Shown here one piece after another: positions 1-7,977 of a stretch of 64,000 nt of DNA. The notes below the pieces were generated by a model. It ran no database searches, was not told the origin of the DNA, and saw nothing but the letters and a program-made list of their open reading frames with translations. Position 1 is the first letter of the stretch. Each line of letters starts with the position of its first letter. Origin of the DNA: Halocatena salina (GTDB lineage: Archaea; Halobacteriota; Halobacteria; Halobacteriales; Haloarculaceae). The position numbers and the translations under genes were made by a program. The stretch is from the NCBI RefSeq assembly GCF_023115355.1, contig NZ_CP096020.1:248001-312000 (forward strand), read 5' to 3'.

Positions 1-184
1 GCATACACGCGCGTAAGCTATCACAGCGTTCTCGCTTTCATGGAGAGCTACAAAAAATGGTTCTGACCGAATTCCGCAAACATTATTTCATATTACATCA
101 GGCAGAACGCGCGGATATATTGGGGGAGACCGGGGAAGAGAAACAAAGAGCCCCAGCGTTATCCGTTTCACTCTTCTACAGTCT

Positions 185-520
185 ATGATGGTCGATTCAA
201 CCGACGATCAAGACAAGCACGCTCGTGATGAAGAGGGCCACCAACGAGAGCGGAAAGGCACCGAGCCGCGTAAGCGTTCCGACGAAACCGAGCCGCCACA
301 TGACCAGGATGACCAGCTTGGTGATCTCGATGCGGCTCTCGACGACCACGACTATCCAACGACTGTAGACGAGTTGGTCACGGCGTATGGGGACCGCGAG
401 GTCGAATCCAAGCGCGACTGGAAATCAATCGAAGAAGTATTTGCTCCGATCGACAACGAGACATACGACTCCGCTGATGAGGTTCGACAGCGGATACTGC
501 GGCTGTTATATCGGGAATGA
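185..520 (+). CDS. DUF5789 family protein
   Basis: A 111-residue acidic cytoplasmic protein with no signal peptide or membrane segment. The first 50 residues are low-complexity and charged (Asp, Glu, Lys, Arg). The rest, about residues 55-108, has the pattern of the small haloarchaeal DUF5789 family: a DYPTTVDELVTAYGDREVE block, then an SIEEVFAPI segment and a final helix starting SADEVRQRIL. No biochemical role is established for the family. The gene stands alone; two adjacent ATG codons are available as start and the first is used here. Confidence 0.75.
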   Translation: MMVDSTDDQDKHARDEEGHQRERKGTEPRKRSDETEPPHDQDDQLGDLDAALDDHDYPTTVDELVTAYGDREVESKRDWKSIEEVFAPIDNETYDSADEVRQRILRLLYRE

Positions 521-869
521 GGGTCGTCTCCATCCACCAGGGACAACCCTCTCATATCTGAGGTTGACTTATCGGGACACCTGCTCTCCTCACAGCGCGT
601 GATAGAACATAGTAGAGCGCAAGCAACCGAGATCCCAACTAGCGAGGAATATTGACTGGTCCGAGTGGAAACAGGGCTGAGTAACCGGACACGCTATACA
701 GCCCGCTCATCCCCGCGAGCAGCACATCATAGCGGGACATCTGCGCACTGCACTCGATGTCGCGACCGACACTGGGCCCACGACGCTCCGCTCGCGCGAT
801 CACGTCGAAATGGGCTCACACTGGAGGAAGGCGGGCGTTTATGCGGTTTCACGTCCACAGATATAGAGA
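521..869. other. Intergenic region, no gene recognised
   Basis: About 350 bases between the DUF5789 gene and a GNAT remnant. Short open frames on both strands are rich in Arg, Ser and His and look like chance translations. No repeat, RNA or promoter could be supported. Confidence 0.4.
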
Positions 870-1133
870 GAGATTCGACCGCTTGATACAACAGAGATAG
901 ATTCAGTACGACGAATCGCTCGCAAGTCGTTAGCGGCGTCGTATGCTGTCCTTAGCGATGAGACGATCGAGACAGCTGTTGAGGAGTGGTATGCAGCGGA
1001 CGCGTTCGACGAATACCTCGCGAGTGATGAAATGGTATTTCTTGTCGCGGCCGGCGAGGACGATGTTGCCGACTTTTCTCAGAGCCACATTGTCGAAACG
1101 GACGACAAAGGACGGATCCTGTGGCTACATGTT
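870..1133 (+). pseudogene. GNAT N-acetyltransferase N-terminal remnant
   Basis: The frame starting near 870 reads like the first half of a haloarchaeal GNAT acetyltransferase. It has an RIRPLDTTEIDSVRRIA opening, an AVEEWYAADAF segment, MVFLVAAGEDD, FSQSHIVE and then WLHVAPG. In intact relatives the last motif is followed by the acetyl-CoA loop with an (R/Q)xxGxG/A pattern. Here the sequence diverges at that point and stops at 1215-1217. There is also no conventional start codon in frame, since a TAG lies just upstream at 864-866. It is a truncated, probably dead gene; the family call rests on motif resemblance only. Confidence 0.5.
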
Positions 1134-1283
1134 GCCCCGGGGACGGATCTGTCATGTGGTGGTTCGTCGTCGGGCGTCGCATCACCTGTCTATCGAAGAC
1201 GAATGAATGCGATGTAACCGTCTTGGGGGACAGTGAGAGTGTAGTCACTCACATCAAAGTAGTTATCGTATCACCGTCTGAAA

Positions 1284-2540
1284 GTGGCTAATAATGAGCG
1301 AGACTCGTCCGGAGAGGATACATCACTTATTTCATCGATACTGTCGTACTTTCTGCCGATGGTCGAAACTCTTCTACTGGTAGGTATCATTGCGTCGATA
1401 TTCGTTGGGTTCAATATCGGTGGTTCGTCGACGGGGATCACGTGGGGGCCGTCCGTCGGTGCCGGTATCGTAAAGAAGACGACTGCTGCGGCCGTCATGA
1501 CCGTCTTCGTCTTTCTCGGCGGCATTACCGTCGGGCAAAACGTGATGGCGACGCTCAGTGAAGGCATTATTACAACCAATCTCACACTATCGGCGGGCGT
1601 TGCCGTCCTCTTTTTCATCGGATTGGGAATTCTCGTCGCCAATATCTTTGGCGTCCCCGTTCCGACATCGATGACGACCGTGGGTGCAATCGCTGGACTC
1701 GGGTTAGCGACCGACACCCTCAACTACGCGACGATTGCAGAGATCATTTCGTGGTGGATCGTCACCCCGATCATCGGCTTTTGGATCGGCGCTGTCATCG
1801 GGCGATACGTCTATCCGGAAGTCAATCGACGAGTGAAGATCGAGAAATCCGATGGGCCGTTGCTGACTCTCGATCGACAGGGAACGGTTTTGAAGCCTAC
1901 GTTCGGTCCGAACACGAGTTGGCGGGAACTCGGTAGCACGACGTTCGTCCTCGCTATCGGCTGTTACATGGCGTTCAGCGCTGGCGCGAGTAACGTTCCG
2001 AACGCCGCTGCGCCGCTCGTCGGCGAAGCCGGACTGGAGGTTAATACCGCGGTCATCATCGCCACTTTCGCTATCGGTTTCGGTGGGTTCACCATTGCCC
2101 GCCGCACGATGGAGTCGGTCGGCGGCGAATTGAGCGATATCCCGCTGCTAGCGGCCCTATTCGTCATGGTGACCGCAGCCACGATCACGACTGCTCTCTC
2201 TTATATCGGAATCCCGATCAGCCTCGTGATGGCGACCGTGATGACGATCGTTGGCATCGGATGGGGTCGGGCAACCCGGCCGATCACTTTCCGTGAGGCT
2301 GTCACCCGCGCTCCTGAGGTGAAGGACCGCGAGATCCAACTGGGCGCCATCGTCGCCGAAGAAATAGAAGACGAGCCGACACCCCCAATCGGCGAGGAAG
2401 AGGCCGAAGAAGTGCTTCACGGCAGCGACCTCTTCAACCCTCGGGCAGTGATCAAGTACGTCTCGATGTGGATCATCGGCCCGTCGATGTCGACACTCCT
2501 GGCCTACGGGTTCTTTATTATTTTCCCGGGAGTCACCTGA
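1284..2540 (+). CDS. PiT family inorganic phosphate transporter
   Basis: A 418-residue integral membrane protein of the PiT (phosphate permease) family, which imports phosphate or metal-phosphate with a cation. Two internally related halves are visible. The first carries FNIGGSSTGITWGPSVGAG (about residues 44-62), a halophile variant of the PiT signature, followed by GGITVGQNV. The second carries SAGASNVPNAAAPLVGEAG (about 233-251). Hydrophobic segments alternate with an acidic cytoplasmic loop near residues 350-385. The start used is GTG at 1284; an alternative in-frame ATG lies at residue 26, just before the first membrane helix. A UspA-like gene follows directly, a pairing often seen with haloarchaeal PiT genes, but here the partner is broken. 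Confidence 0.88.
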   Translation: MANNERDSSGEDTSLISSILSYFLPMVETLLLVGIIASIFVGFNIGGSSTGITWGPSVGAGIVKKTTAAAVMTVFVFLGGITVGQNVMATLSEGIITTNLTLSAGVAVLFFIGLGILVANIFGVPVPTSMTTVGAIAGLGLATDTLNYATIAEIISWWIVTPIIGFWIGAVIGRYVYPEVNRRVKIEKSDGPLLTLDRQGTVLKPTFGPNTSWRELGSTTFVLAIGCYMAFSAGASNVPNAAAPLVGEAGLEVNTAVIIATFAIGFGGFTIARRTMESVGGELSDIPLLAALFVMVTAATITTALSYIGIPISLVMATVMTIVGIGWGRATRPITFREAVTRAPEVKDREIQLGAIVAEEIEDEPTPPIGEEEAEEVLHGSDLFNPRAVIKYVSMWIIGPSMSTLLAYGFFIIFPGVT

Positions 2541-2581
2541 CGGAGGGGATACTTACGTCCCTGACTGCTGTATCTCAGTGC

Positions 2582-2998
2582 ATGCTCTCGCGAATCCTCG
2601 TTCCGATGGACGACTCTGGTCAGGCACATCCCTGAGTACGCGCTCGATAACCATCCCGACGCCGAGGTCACGTCCTCCACGTCGTTGGTGTCCCATCGAT
2701 GATGATGGACGATGCGGTGAGCCTTACGCTCGAGGACGACATCAACGAGGCGGCCGCCGAACGCGCCGAACCGGTTTTCGACCGTGCCCACACGAGGGCC
2801 GACGAGTGGGACCGCGAGATCGAGATGATCGTCGGCATCGGACACCCGGTTCGGAACATCATCGACCGTGTCGGCGACTACGACGTGACCGTGATCGGTA
2901 TGGCGCAGATCGAGAGCATGCAGTGGGCCGGTTTCTAGCTGGGAGTCGCTGAGACGGTGTCGAAGCGAGTTCAGATACCGGTTCCGATCGTCCACTGA
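2582..2998 (+). pseudogene. UspA universal stress protein, frameshifted
   Basis: The three forward frames together spell a universal stress protein. MLSRILVPMDDS begins at 2582 and ends at a TGA at 2633-2635. EYALDNHPDAEVT continues in another frame, VLHVVGVPS in a third, and a long in-frame stretch runs from about 2699 through DYDVTVIGMAQIESMQWAGF to a stop at about 2936. After it, LGVAETVSKRVQIPVPIVH, the normal UspA C-terminus, appears in a further frame and ends at 2996-2998. At least three frame disruptions are needed, and the glycine-rich ATP-loop region is damaged. It lies 41 bases after the phosphate transporter, so it was probably its operon partner before it decayed. Confidence 0.72.
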
Positions 2999-3015
2999 TA
3001 GTAATCTTCAAAATC

Positions 3016-3372
3016 CTACTGGTCCGACTCGTTCTCGGTCGAGTCCTCGATGATCTCTTCAACTTCGTCTTCCCGAGGGCGACGATCAACGCGTTCATCG
3101 ACGGCCTGGACCTGTTCCTGTACTTCTTTGATCTGCTTCTCGACCGTCTCATCGACAGCTTCTTCGACCGTTTCCTCGACCGCTTGTGTCATCCAGTCGG
3201 GATCGAAACGGGCCATCTTCCAGACTACGTGAAGGACGTACGCCGAGAAGACCCCCAGGCCGAAGGCGATCCCGATGCCGAACTCCAGCGTCGCGATCAA
3301 GACGATCGCGAGGACGATCAACGCACCGTAGGCAAGGTCGACGATTGCGTCGACGTGGATCGGCTTCAGCAT
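3016..3372 (-). CDS. Small membrane protein with charged coiled-coil tail
   Basis: A 118-residue protein of unknown function. Residues about 8-50 form two hydrophobic segments (ALIVLAIVLIATLEF and IAFGLGVFSAYVLHVVW). The remainder is a strongly charged helix with repeated EETVEEAVDETVEKQ-like heptads, ending in an acidic tail. The pattern suggests a membrane anchor with a cytoplasmic coiled coil that may oligomerise. No catalytic motif is present. It is transcribed toward the broken UspA gene. Confidence 0.6.
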   Translation of the reverse strand: MLKPIHVDAIVDLAYGALIVLAIVLIATLEFGIGIAFGLGVFSAYVLHVVWKMARFDPDWMTQAVEETVEEAVDETVEKQIKEVQEQVQAVDERVDRRPREDEVEEIIEDSTENESDQ

Positions 3373-3776
3373 CGACGAACCTCATCTACCCCGATCGGCC
3401 GGGAGCGTTCTCGGTAGCGACTGACGTGTCCGTCTCGAACGGATCGCTGAGTGGATTCAGTTCGCTGTTGCCCGCTTTGCCACACACGTTCCCGATCAAA
3501 ACACATAATGTGCGTACATAGGGCACTCTCGATTGAAATTCTTTGGCAAGGATTGCACAGATAGCGGCCATGGGTGTATAGCGTCGTTTCGAGTATTTTG
3601 AGGAATATCGTGAAACTGCTTGCCGGGCGAGATGAAGTGCGTACTCGACGAACCGGAGTAACTGCGACTGTGGGCGGGTCTGCATCCACCCGCACTACTA
3701 ACAACTGGAATCGAGAAGCTAATTTGCTCATGCAGGGCAAGCTCGAAATATACAACACAGTATATATTTCAGAGAG
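3373..3776. other. Intergenic region, no gene recognised
   Basis: About 400 bases between two genes on the minus strand. The short open frames have no recognisable family pattern and overlap in several frames. An AT-rich stretch around 3745-3775 lies next to the stop of the following gene. No repeat or RNA gene was identified. Confidence 0.35.
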
Positions 3777-4430
3777 CTATAGACGAGTGGTTCGTACGAT
3801 CTTCGATTCGGCCTTTCGTAGATGCTCGGCTGCCGTGCTCGGTGCACATCCAATCCGTGCCGCAATATCCTCATAGGTCCCCTGACGAGGGATATCATAG
3901 TACCCAATGTCTTTTGCAGCCTCAAGGGCATCGTACTGTCGCTCAGAGAATATCGGTTCCGACAAACCTGGTATCCCCCCTAATCCACTCACTTCATTGA
4001 CCGTTACCTCGAATAGGGATGGAATCTTTGCGACAGTTGTCTGTACTTCGTCGGTCGGGCCGAACAACGAGATCGTTACCGAACTATCGCCGTAAGTGTA
4101 CGGGGGAACCATAAGCAGACTTCCGCGAGTAAGGGTTGCGAAGAGCTGCTCTGATATCTTGTTTAATTCAGTCTGAAAGTATGTATAAAAGCTGTTGTCA
4201 CCGGTTTTCATGATCTCAAAGTCCAGAACTTCTGGCTTCTGCTGTATCTGATTTTGAAAGGCGGTGACATCGCCCTCGATATAGATCAACAGCCCAAGCC
4301 GGTCATCCGAGGCATTCAAATGGAGACCGACGGCACGATCGAGATACGATGCACTAGAGAGTTCCTGGAACATCGAAGCGCTCTCATCGTGGTCGCCTCC
4401 TGTTTTGATCGTCAGCCGGAGGTGTTTCAT
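3777..4430 (-). CDS. HTH_10 (Bat-like) transcriptional regulator
   Basis: A 217-residue regulator of the bacterio-opsin-activator-like group common in haloarchaea. Residues 1 to about 150 form a sensor-like region without a recognised ligand domain. Residues about 160-215 are the C-terminal HTH_10 domain: FSERQYDALEAA, then GTYEDIAARIG and the recognition helix CAPSTAAEHLRKAESKIV. It is divergent from the epimerase gene that starts 88 bases away, so it may control that gene and itself from the shared 4431-4517 interval. The inducing signal cannot be read from the sequence. Confidence 0.82.
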   Translation of the reverse strand: MKHLRLTIKTGGDHDESASMFQELSSASYLDRAVGLHLNASDDRLGLLIYIEGDVTAFQNQIQQKPEVLDFEIMKTGDNSFYTYFQTELNKISEQLFATLTRGSLLMVPPYTYGDSSVTISLFGPTDEVQTTVAKIPSLFEVTVNEVSGLGGIPGLSEPIFSERQYDALEAAKDIGYYDIPRQGTYEDIAARIGCAPSTAAEHLRKAESKIVRTTRL

Positions 4431-4517
4431 GCTGTAGCATCTGCCCCGTCTCAGTTAAACCCCCCGTTGAACTCTTGCAACAGCCCTACTGCGCCACAAC
4501 GACAAGCATCGATTACA

Positions 4518-5465
4518 ATGCGAGTATTCATCGCAGGATCGACTGGAGTGCTTGGTCGACGACTCGTCTCCGAATTTAGTGAACACGGACACACCGTAAT
4601 CGGACTCACACGAGATACAAACGGTGATGAGATCGTCGAAGCACGTGGTGGTGAACCTCGGCGCGGTGACCTATTCGATGAAGCTTCGGTAGTTCAAGCT
4701 GCGGAAGGAGCTGACACAATCATCCATGCTGCAACGGCGATACCGACCGACTCAGCCACTCCCGAAGCGTGGGAGCTCAATGATCGGGTTCGGACGGAAG
4801 GAGCCGAGGCCCTTACCAAAGCGGCGGTTGAGGTTGATGCTGACCAGTATCTCCAGCAAAGCATCGTTTATGTGGCTCGCCAACCCGATGGAAGTGCATA
4901 CGATGAGAGTTCGGTACCCAATCCAGTATCTTGGACACAGTCTGCGCTCGACGCTGAAAAAATTGCAGTAGAAGCCGGTAAGAAGCATGGCTTCGACGTA
5001 TCGGTTCTTCGATGCGGTAACTTCTACGGAGCCGATTCCTACTATACGCGCGCTGATGGAAAGGGTCTTATTCGTGATGAGCGACCGATTATCGAGGGAA
5101 CACAGGAAACACTGGTCTCGTATCTTCATCTGGACGATGCGGCCAAGGCATTCATCGCCGCCGCTGAGGCCACGCAAAGTGATCTGTGGCACGTCGTTGA
5201 TGATGAACCGATGAGCGATGCCGAGTACATCTCGATCCTTGCAGAGCAGCTTGACACATCCGTTCCCGGACTCATTTCGGAAGAAGCCGCTTGTGAGGCC
5301 ATGGGTGACATTACAGTAGAGTTGTTTGCGAACGCGTGGCCGACATCGAACGAAAAGATTCGGGCAGATCTCGGCTGGAAACCTATGTATCCAACGTGCC
5401 AAGAGGGGCTTATGCAGGTCGTGGACGCCTGGAAATCGGACGGATTCCTCTTCGACACAGAATAA
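4518..5465 (+). CDS. NAD(P)-dependent epimerase/dehydratase (extended SDR)
   Basis: A 315-residue extended short-chain dehydrogenase/reductase. The Rossmann glycine motif GSTGVLGRRL is at residues 8-17. The expected catalytic YxxxK is not obvious: SIVYVARQPDG occupies the usual substrate-site Ser/Tyr region and SALDAEKIAVEA follows, so the enzyme may be an atypical SDR of the NmrA/epimerase type. A longer in-frame reading exists back to 4254 but would overlap the divergent regulator. The ATG at 4518 directly precedes the beta-strand MRVFIAG and is therefore chosen. The substrate, possibly a nucleotide sugar or other metabolite, cannot be assigned. Confidence 0.8.
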   Translation: MRVFIAGSTGVLGRRLVSEFSEHGHTVIGLTRDTNGDEIVEARGGEPRRGDLFDEASVVQAAEGADTIIHAATAIPTDSATPEAWELNDRVRTEGAEALTKAAVEVDADQYLQQSIVYVARQPDGSAYDESSVPNPVSWTQSALDAEKIAVEAGKKHGFDVSVLRCGNFYGADSYYTRADGKGLIRDERPIIEGTQETLVSYLHLDDAAKAFIAAAEATQSDLWHVVDDEPMSDAEYISILAEQLDTSVPGLISEEAACEAMGDITVELFANAWPTSNEKIRADLGWKPMYPTCQEGLMQVVDAWKSDGFLFDTE

Positions 5466-6048
5466 CACCACGCCCATACAGTGTAAATTCAGGTATCAAT
5501 CAGTGATAGGCTAGGTCAATTATGTACGTCTCGCTTCGAAATATAGACTACTGATATTGGATTCCAAGATCGATCGTGAATTAGAAATCCACCTAGCAGA
5601 CGTCTAGTAGTCGAGCAAGTATGACCACATTACTAATCGGACGCCTCCAGCCACAAACGGGACACTGCCCCGATATCTCCGAGACTGATCCCAGCCAGTC
5701 CAACCACCTCGGTGCAGATGGCGGCCAACAGCGTTTTTCCCAGCTCAGCCAACTTGGCTGTCGTTTTCAATTGTAGTTTCGTTTTCAAGTAATGGGATGC
5801 TCTCGGCCGATGCGTCATGTGTGTCTGTGATTCTAACGTATGCACGTCTTGTATTTACACATGGGAAAGCCACATGAGCTTAATATGCATGCCCCATCTA
5901 TAATCTGTCCAGTAGGTGTGGTAGTTTGAAGATGCTCTGTCATAGGAACGAGCGAGAGCCGTACTGGGAGAGTTATATGTCTACGCGACTGCGATCAAAA
6001 GTCGTCGACGCACAAACGAGGATAGATCAAGGCAGAGGAAGCGGACGC
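5466..6048. other. Intergenic region, no convincing gene
   Basis: About 580 AT-rich bases between convergently oriented genes. A 70-codon minus-strand frame at 5633-5845 has no recognisable domain and no clear promoter. I treat it as non-coding or as a remnant of unknown origin. Confidence 0.35.
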
Positions 6049-6768
6049 TCAGTCGTCCGCAGGTGTGGTTACGCGGCTGCCCGTGGTCACGTCACGCTGC
6101 ACGTGGAGGAACTCCATTTCGGCATCTGGACACGTGCGCTTGATCAGAGTGAATGTTTCACGACACAATGCACGACCATCTGCCTCAGACATGCTTGGAT
6201 TGCCTGGGACGATCAGCAGGACCTCATCGGTGGACTCGGTGACTTTAAATGCATCTGCATCCCGACTCACAGGGCCCAGAAGCGCAAGGATATCCTCGTC
6301 GGATTCCCAGAGCAGATCCCCCTGTGTAGCTGTCTCCGGTTCCTCGTGGAAGATGGGGAGCATCGTCTCGCCACCCTCTGCCCGACGGATCGTGATCGGG
6401 GCGCTGATGTCACCCGCATCGTGCATTCCCATGATCGCGCCCGATCGTGCTCCCACAATGTTGTACGCGTCGACAACGTTGTTGTTGCGATTAAAACCTC
6501 TCGCCTCAATTAGTTTGACGAGTTGTTCCCCAGCTGGTTCTTGATCGGGTCGTCCAAGCCGACGGAACAACTCCCGTGACCCGTCAACTACATCGGATTC
6601 TACCACCTCCGAGGCATCCCCGGTCAGCTGGTTGATTTCGTTGATTTCCGCATCCAATGCGTCTGTTTCTGCCTGAACGTCGAGATTCCGGATGTGACAC
6701 CCCACGGGATCGATGCCCAGAGCACGAACATCGTCCGTGACGAATACTGTGTTGCTATCCATTACCAC
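6049..6768 (-). CDS. B3/B4 tRNA-editing-like domain protein
   Basis: A 239-residue stand-alone protein with the B3/B4 fold otherwise found in the beta subunit of phenylalanyl-tRNA synthetase, where it removes mischarged tyrosine. The family signature NNNVVDAYNIVGARSGA is at about residues 96-112, followed by GMHDAGDI and a long domain ending near residue 225. Free-standing B3/B4 proteins (COG3382 group) are proposed to act on aminoacyl-tRNA or amino-acid adducts in trans, but the substrate of this one is unknown. A TATA-like TTATAAAG (reverse strand) lies about 10-20 bases upstream of the start, consistent with a short leader. Confidence 0.8.
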   Translation of the reverse strand: MVMDSNTVFVTDDVRALGIDPVGCHIRNLDVQAETDALDAEINEINQLTGDASEVVESDVVDGSRELFRRLGRPDQEPAGEQLVKLIEARGFNRNNNVVDAYNIVGARSGAIMGMHDAGDISAPITIRRAEGGETMLPIFHEEPETATQGDLLWESDEDILALLGPVSRDADAFKVTESTDEVLLIVPGNPSMSEADGRALCRETFTLIKRTCPDAEMEFLHVQRDVTTGSRVTTPADD

Positions 6769-7182
6769 ATACCTACCTTTATAACCGGAGTTGTTATAAT
6801 TTTCTATAAATTACCTAATTGCTCAGTGGTTTTGAGATAGGAGCTGAGAAAAATTAAAGATTGATAAATTATCGGCACATTAATAGTTAGGTACGTCTCA
6901 TCAAGGTCATAACTGATGATCTTGTCTTTTTGCCATCTGATCTGTCCGACACACTCCCTTTCAGAACGTATTCTGCGTCTATCCTCTCGTTCACATCTGC
7001 TATTATATCTAAAGGAACATGGGTTTACAGCCTGTAATCGTAAAACTCCTCTATGCCTTATTAAACCTATTGAATATGGTATATTCATATAGGAAGACAC
7101 GAGAGAGATCGTCGTCAACGATGTCTGAGAGCAAAATCAGTCAGAGCTGATTCATCTATTGTCTTTTGCCATCGGTGTACGA
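6769..7182. other. Intergenic region with promoter for the B3/B4 gene
   Basis: About 410 AT-rich bases. The left edge holds the minus-strand promoter of the B3/B4 gene (TTATAA motifs around 6778-6800). A 104-codon frame at 6804-7118 is basic, rich in Ile, Ser and Arg, and unlike the acidic proteins nearby, so it is not called as a gene. Confidence 0.4.
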
Positions 7183-7932
7183 TTAGATACCGCTGTAATC
7201 TTTGGGGATCGCATTGCCTGCAGTAACGGTCTGCCCGTCGCTTCCAGGGATCGACAAGTGTGTCCGATTTTGTTCGATAGTGAAATGCAGATGGGGGCCC
7301 GTCGAGTTGCCCGTATCGCCCATCCCACCGATTTTCTGTCCCCTCGAAACGCTCTGGCCTTGAGAGACAGCAAAGCTGTTCAGATGACAGTACATCGTCT
7401 GATAGCCGTTTCCGTGCCCGAGTTTGAGGTAGTTGCCACAGCCTCCTGCTTCGAAGTTTCGAACGTCGACAACGCCATCACGCGCTGCATAGATCGGCGT
7501 TCCGATGATCCCATCGTTGCCGAAATCAACCGCGTTGTGACCAGGACGGGCCCCATACGGAGACGTGATGTATCCGTTAATCGGCCACGTGAAGTCCGTC
7601 TCGCCCCCACCACCATCGGAAGTGCTCTTCAAGTACGTGTCAACGGACCAGCCCCAGATGTCATCAGCCAACCAGTGGACGCCCCACCAGGTGTAACCGT
7701 TTTTGTCGGTCGGCCCGTTCATGATCTCGCCTTCAGTGCCGGGAGCCATCGTGGCGAGCACTTGCGAATCCGTCCCGGGCTGCTTGCGCGTGTTGAGGTT
7801 TGTCGTTGGAGTAACGCGATCACCATCGGTAAACGCGCTCACTTTCCCGCTCAATACAGTCGGTACCGCCAGTGCAGTAGCGGCTGTACCGAGTACTTTT
7901 CCGAACGTCCGTCGTGAAAGATCACGTGTCAT
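7183..7932 (-). CDS. Tat-exported SH3-M23 peptidoglycan endopeptidase
   Basis: A 249-residue secreted protein. Residues 3-33 form a twin-arginine leader (LSRRTFGKVLG, hydrophobic core, VSA). Residues about 36-102 are a bacterial SH3-type binding domain. After a Gly linker, residues about 114-245 are an M23 (LytM/lysostaphin-like) zinc endopeptidase with all key residues: H132 and D136 in HNAVDF, H183 in CHLNS, and H214/H216 in HLHF. M23 enzymes cut peptide cross-bridges in bacterial peptidoglycan, a polymer haloarchaea do not make. A target outside the cell, in bacterial walls, is the simplest inference. The gene starts 45 bases after the lytic transglycosylase gene in the same direction, so the two are probably co-transcribed. 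Confidence 0.9.
   Translation of the reverse strand: MTRDLSRRTFGKVLGTAATALAVPTVLSGKVSAFTDGDRVTPTTNLNTRKQPGTDSQVLATMAPGTEGEIMNGPTDKNGYTWWGVHWLADDIWGWSVDTYLKSTSDGGGGETDFTWPINGYITSPYGARPGHNAVDFGNDGIIGTPIYAARDGVVDVRNFEAGGCGNYLKLGHGNGYQTMYCHLNSFAVSQGQSVSRGQKIGGMGDTGNSTGPHLHFTIEQNRTHLSIPGSDGQTVTAGNAIPKDYSGI
7641..7830 (-). repeat. SH3-domain duplicated segment, copy 1
   Basis: This stretch, inside the M23 gene, is repeated at 8001-8190 in the neighbouring transglycosylase gene at a constant offset of 360 bases. I count six mismatches in 190 positions. It encodes the SH3 domain from DGDRVTP to WGWSV. The identity points to a recent duplication or gene conversion rather than ancient divergence. Confidence 0.9.
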
Positions 7933-7977
7933 TGGTAACTGTCGCTGTTGGTGTGTCGGATGGTTGTTTACCGTCCG

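Noticed and set aside
4254-4517. Upstream extension of the epimerase frame
   Set aside because: It overlaps the divergent HTH_10 regulator coding sequence, and the extra residues lack fold signals. The Rossmann strand begins right at the ATG at 4518.
5633-5845. 70-codon minus-strand frame
   Set aside because: No recognisable domain or promoter; could be a remnant but cannot be supported.
6804-7118. 104-codon minus-strand frame
   Set aside because: Basic, Ile/Ser/Arg-rich composition, no family pattern, and AT-rich surroundings; likely chance.
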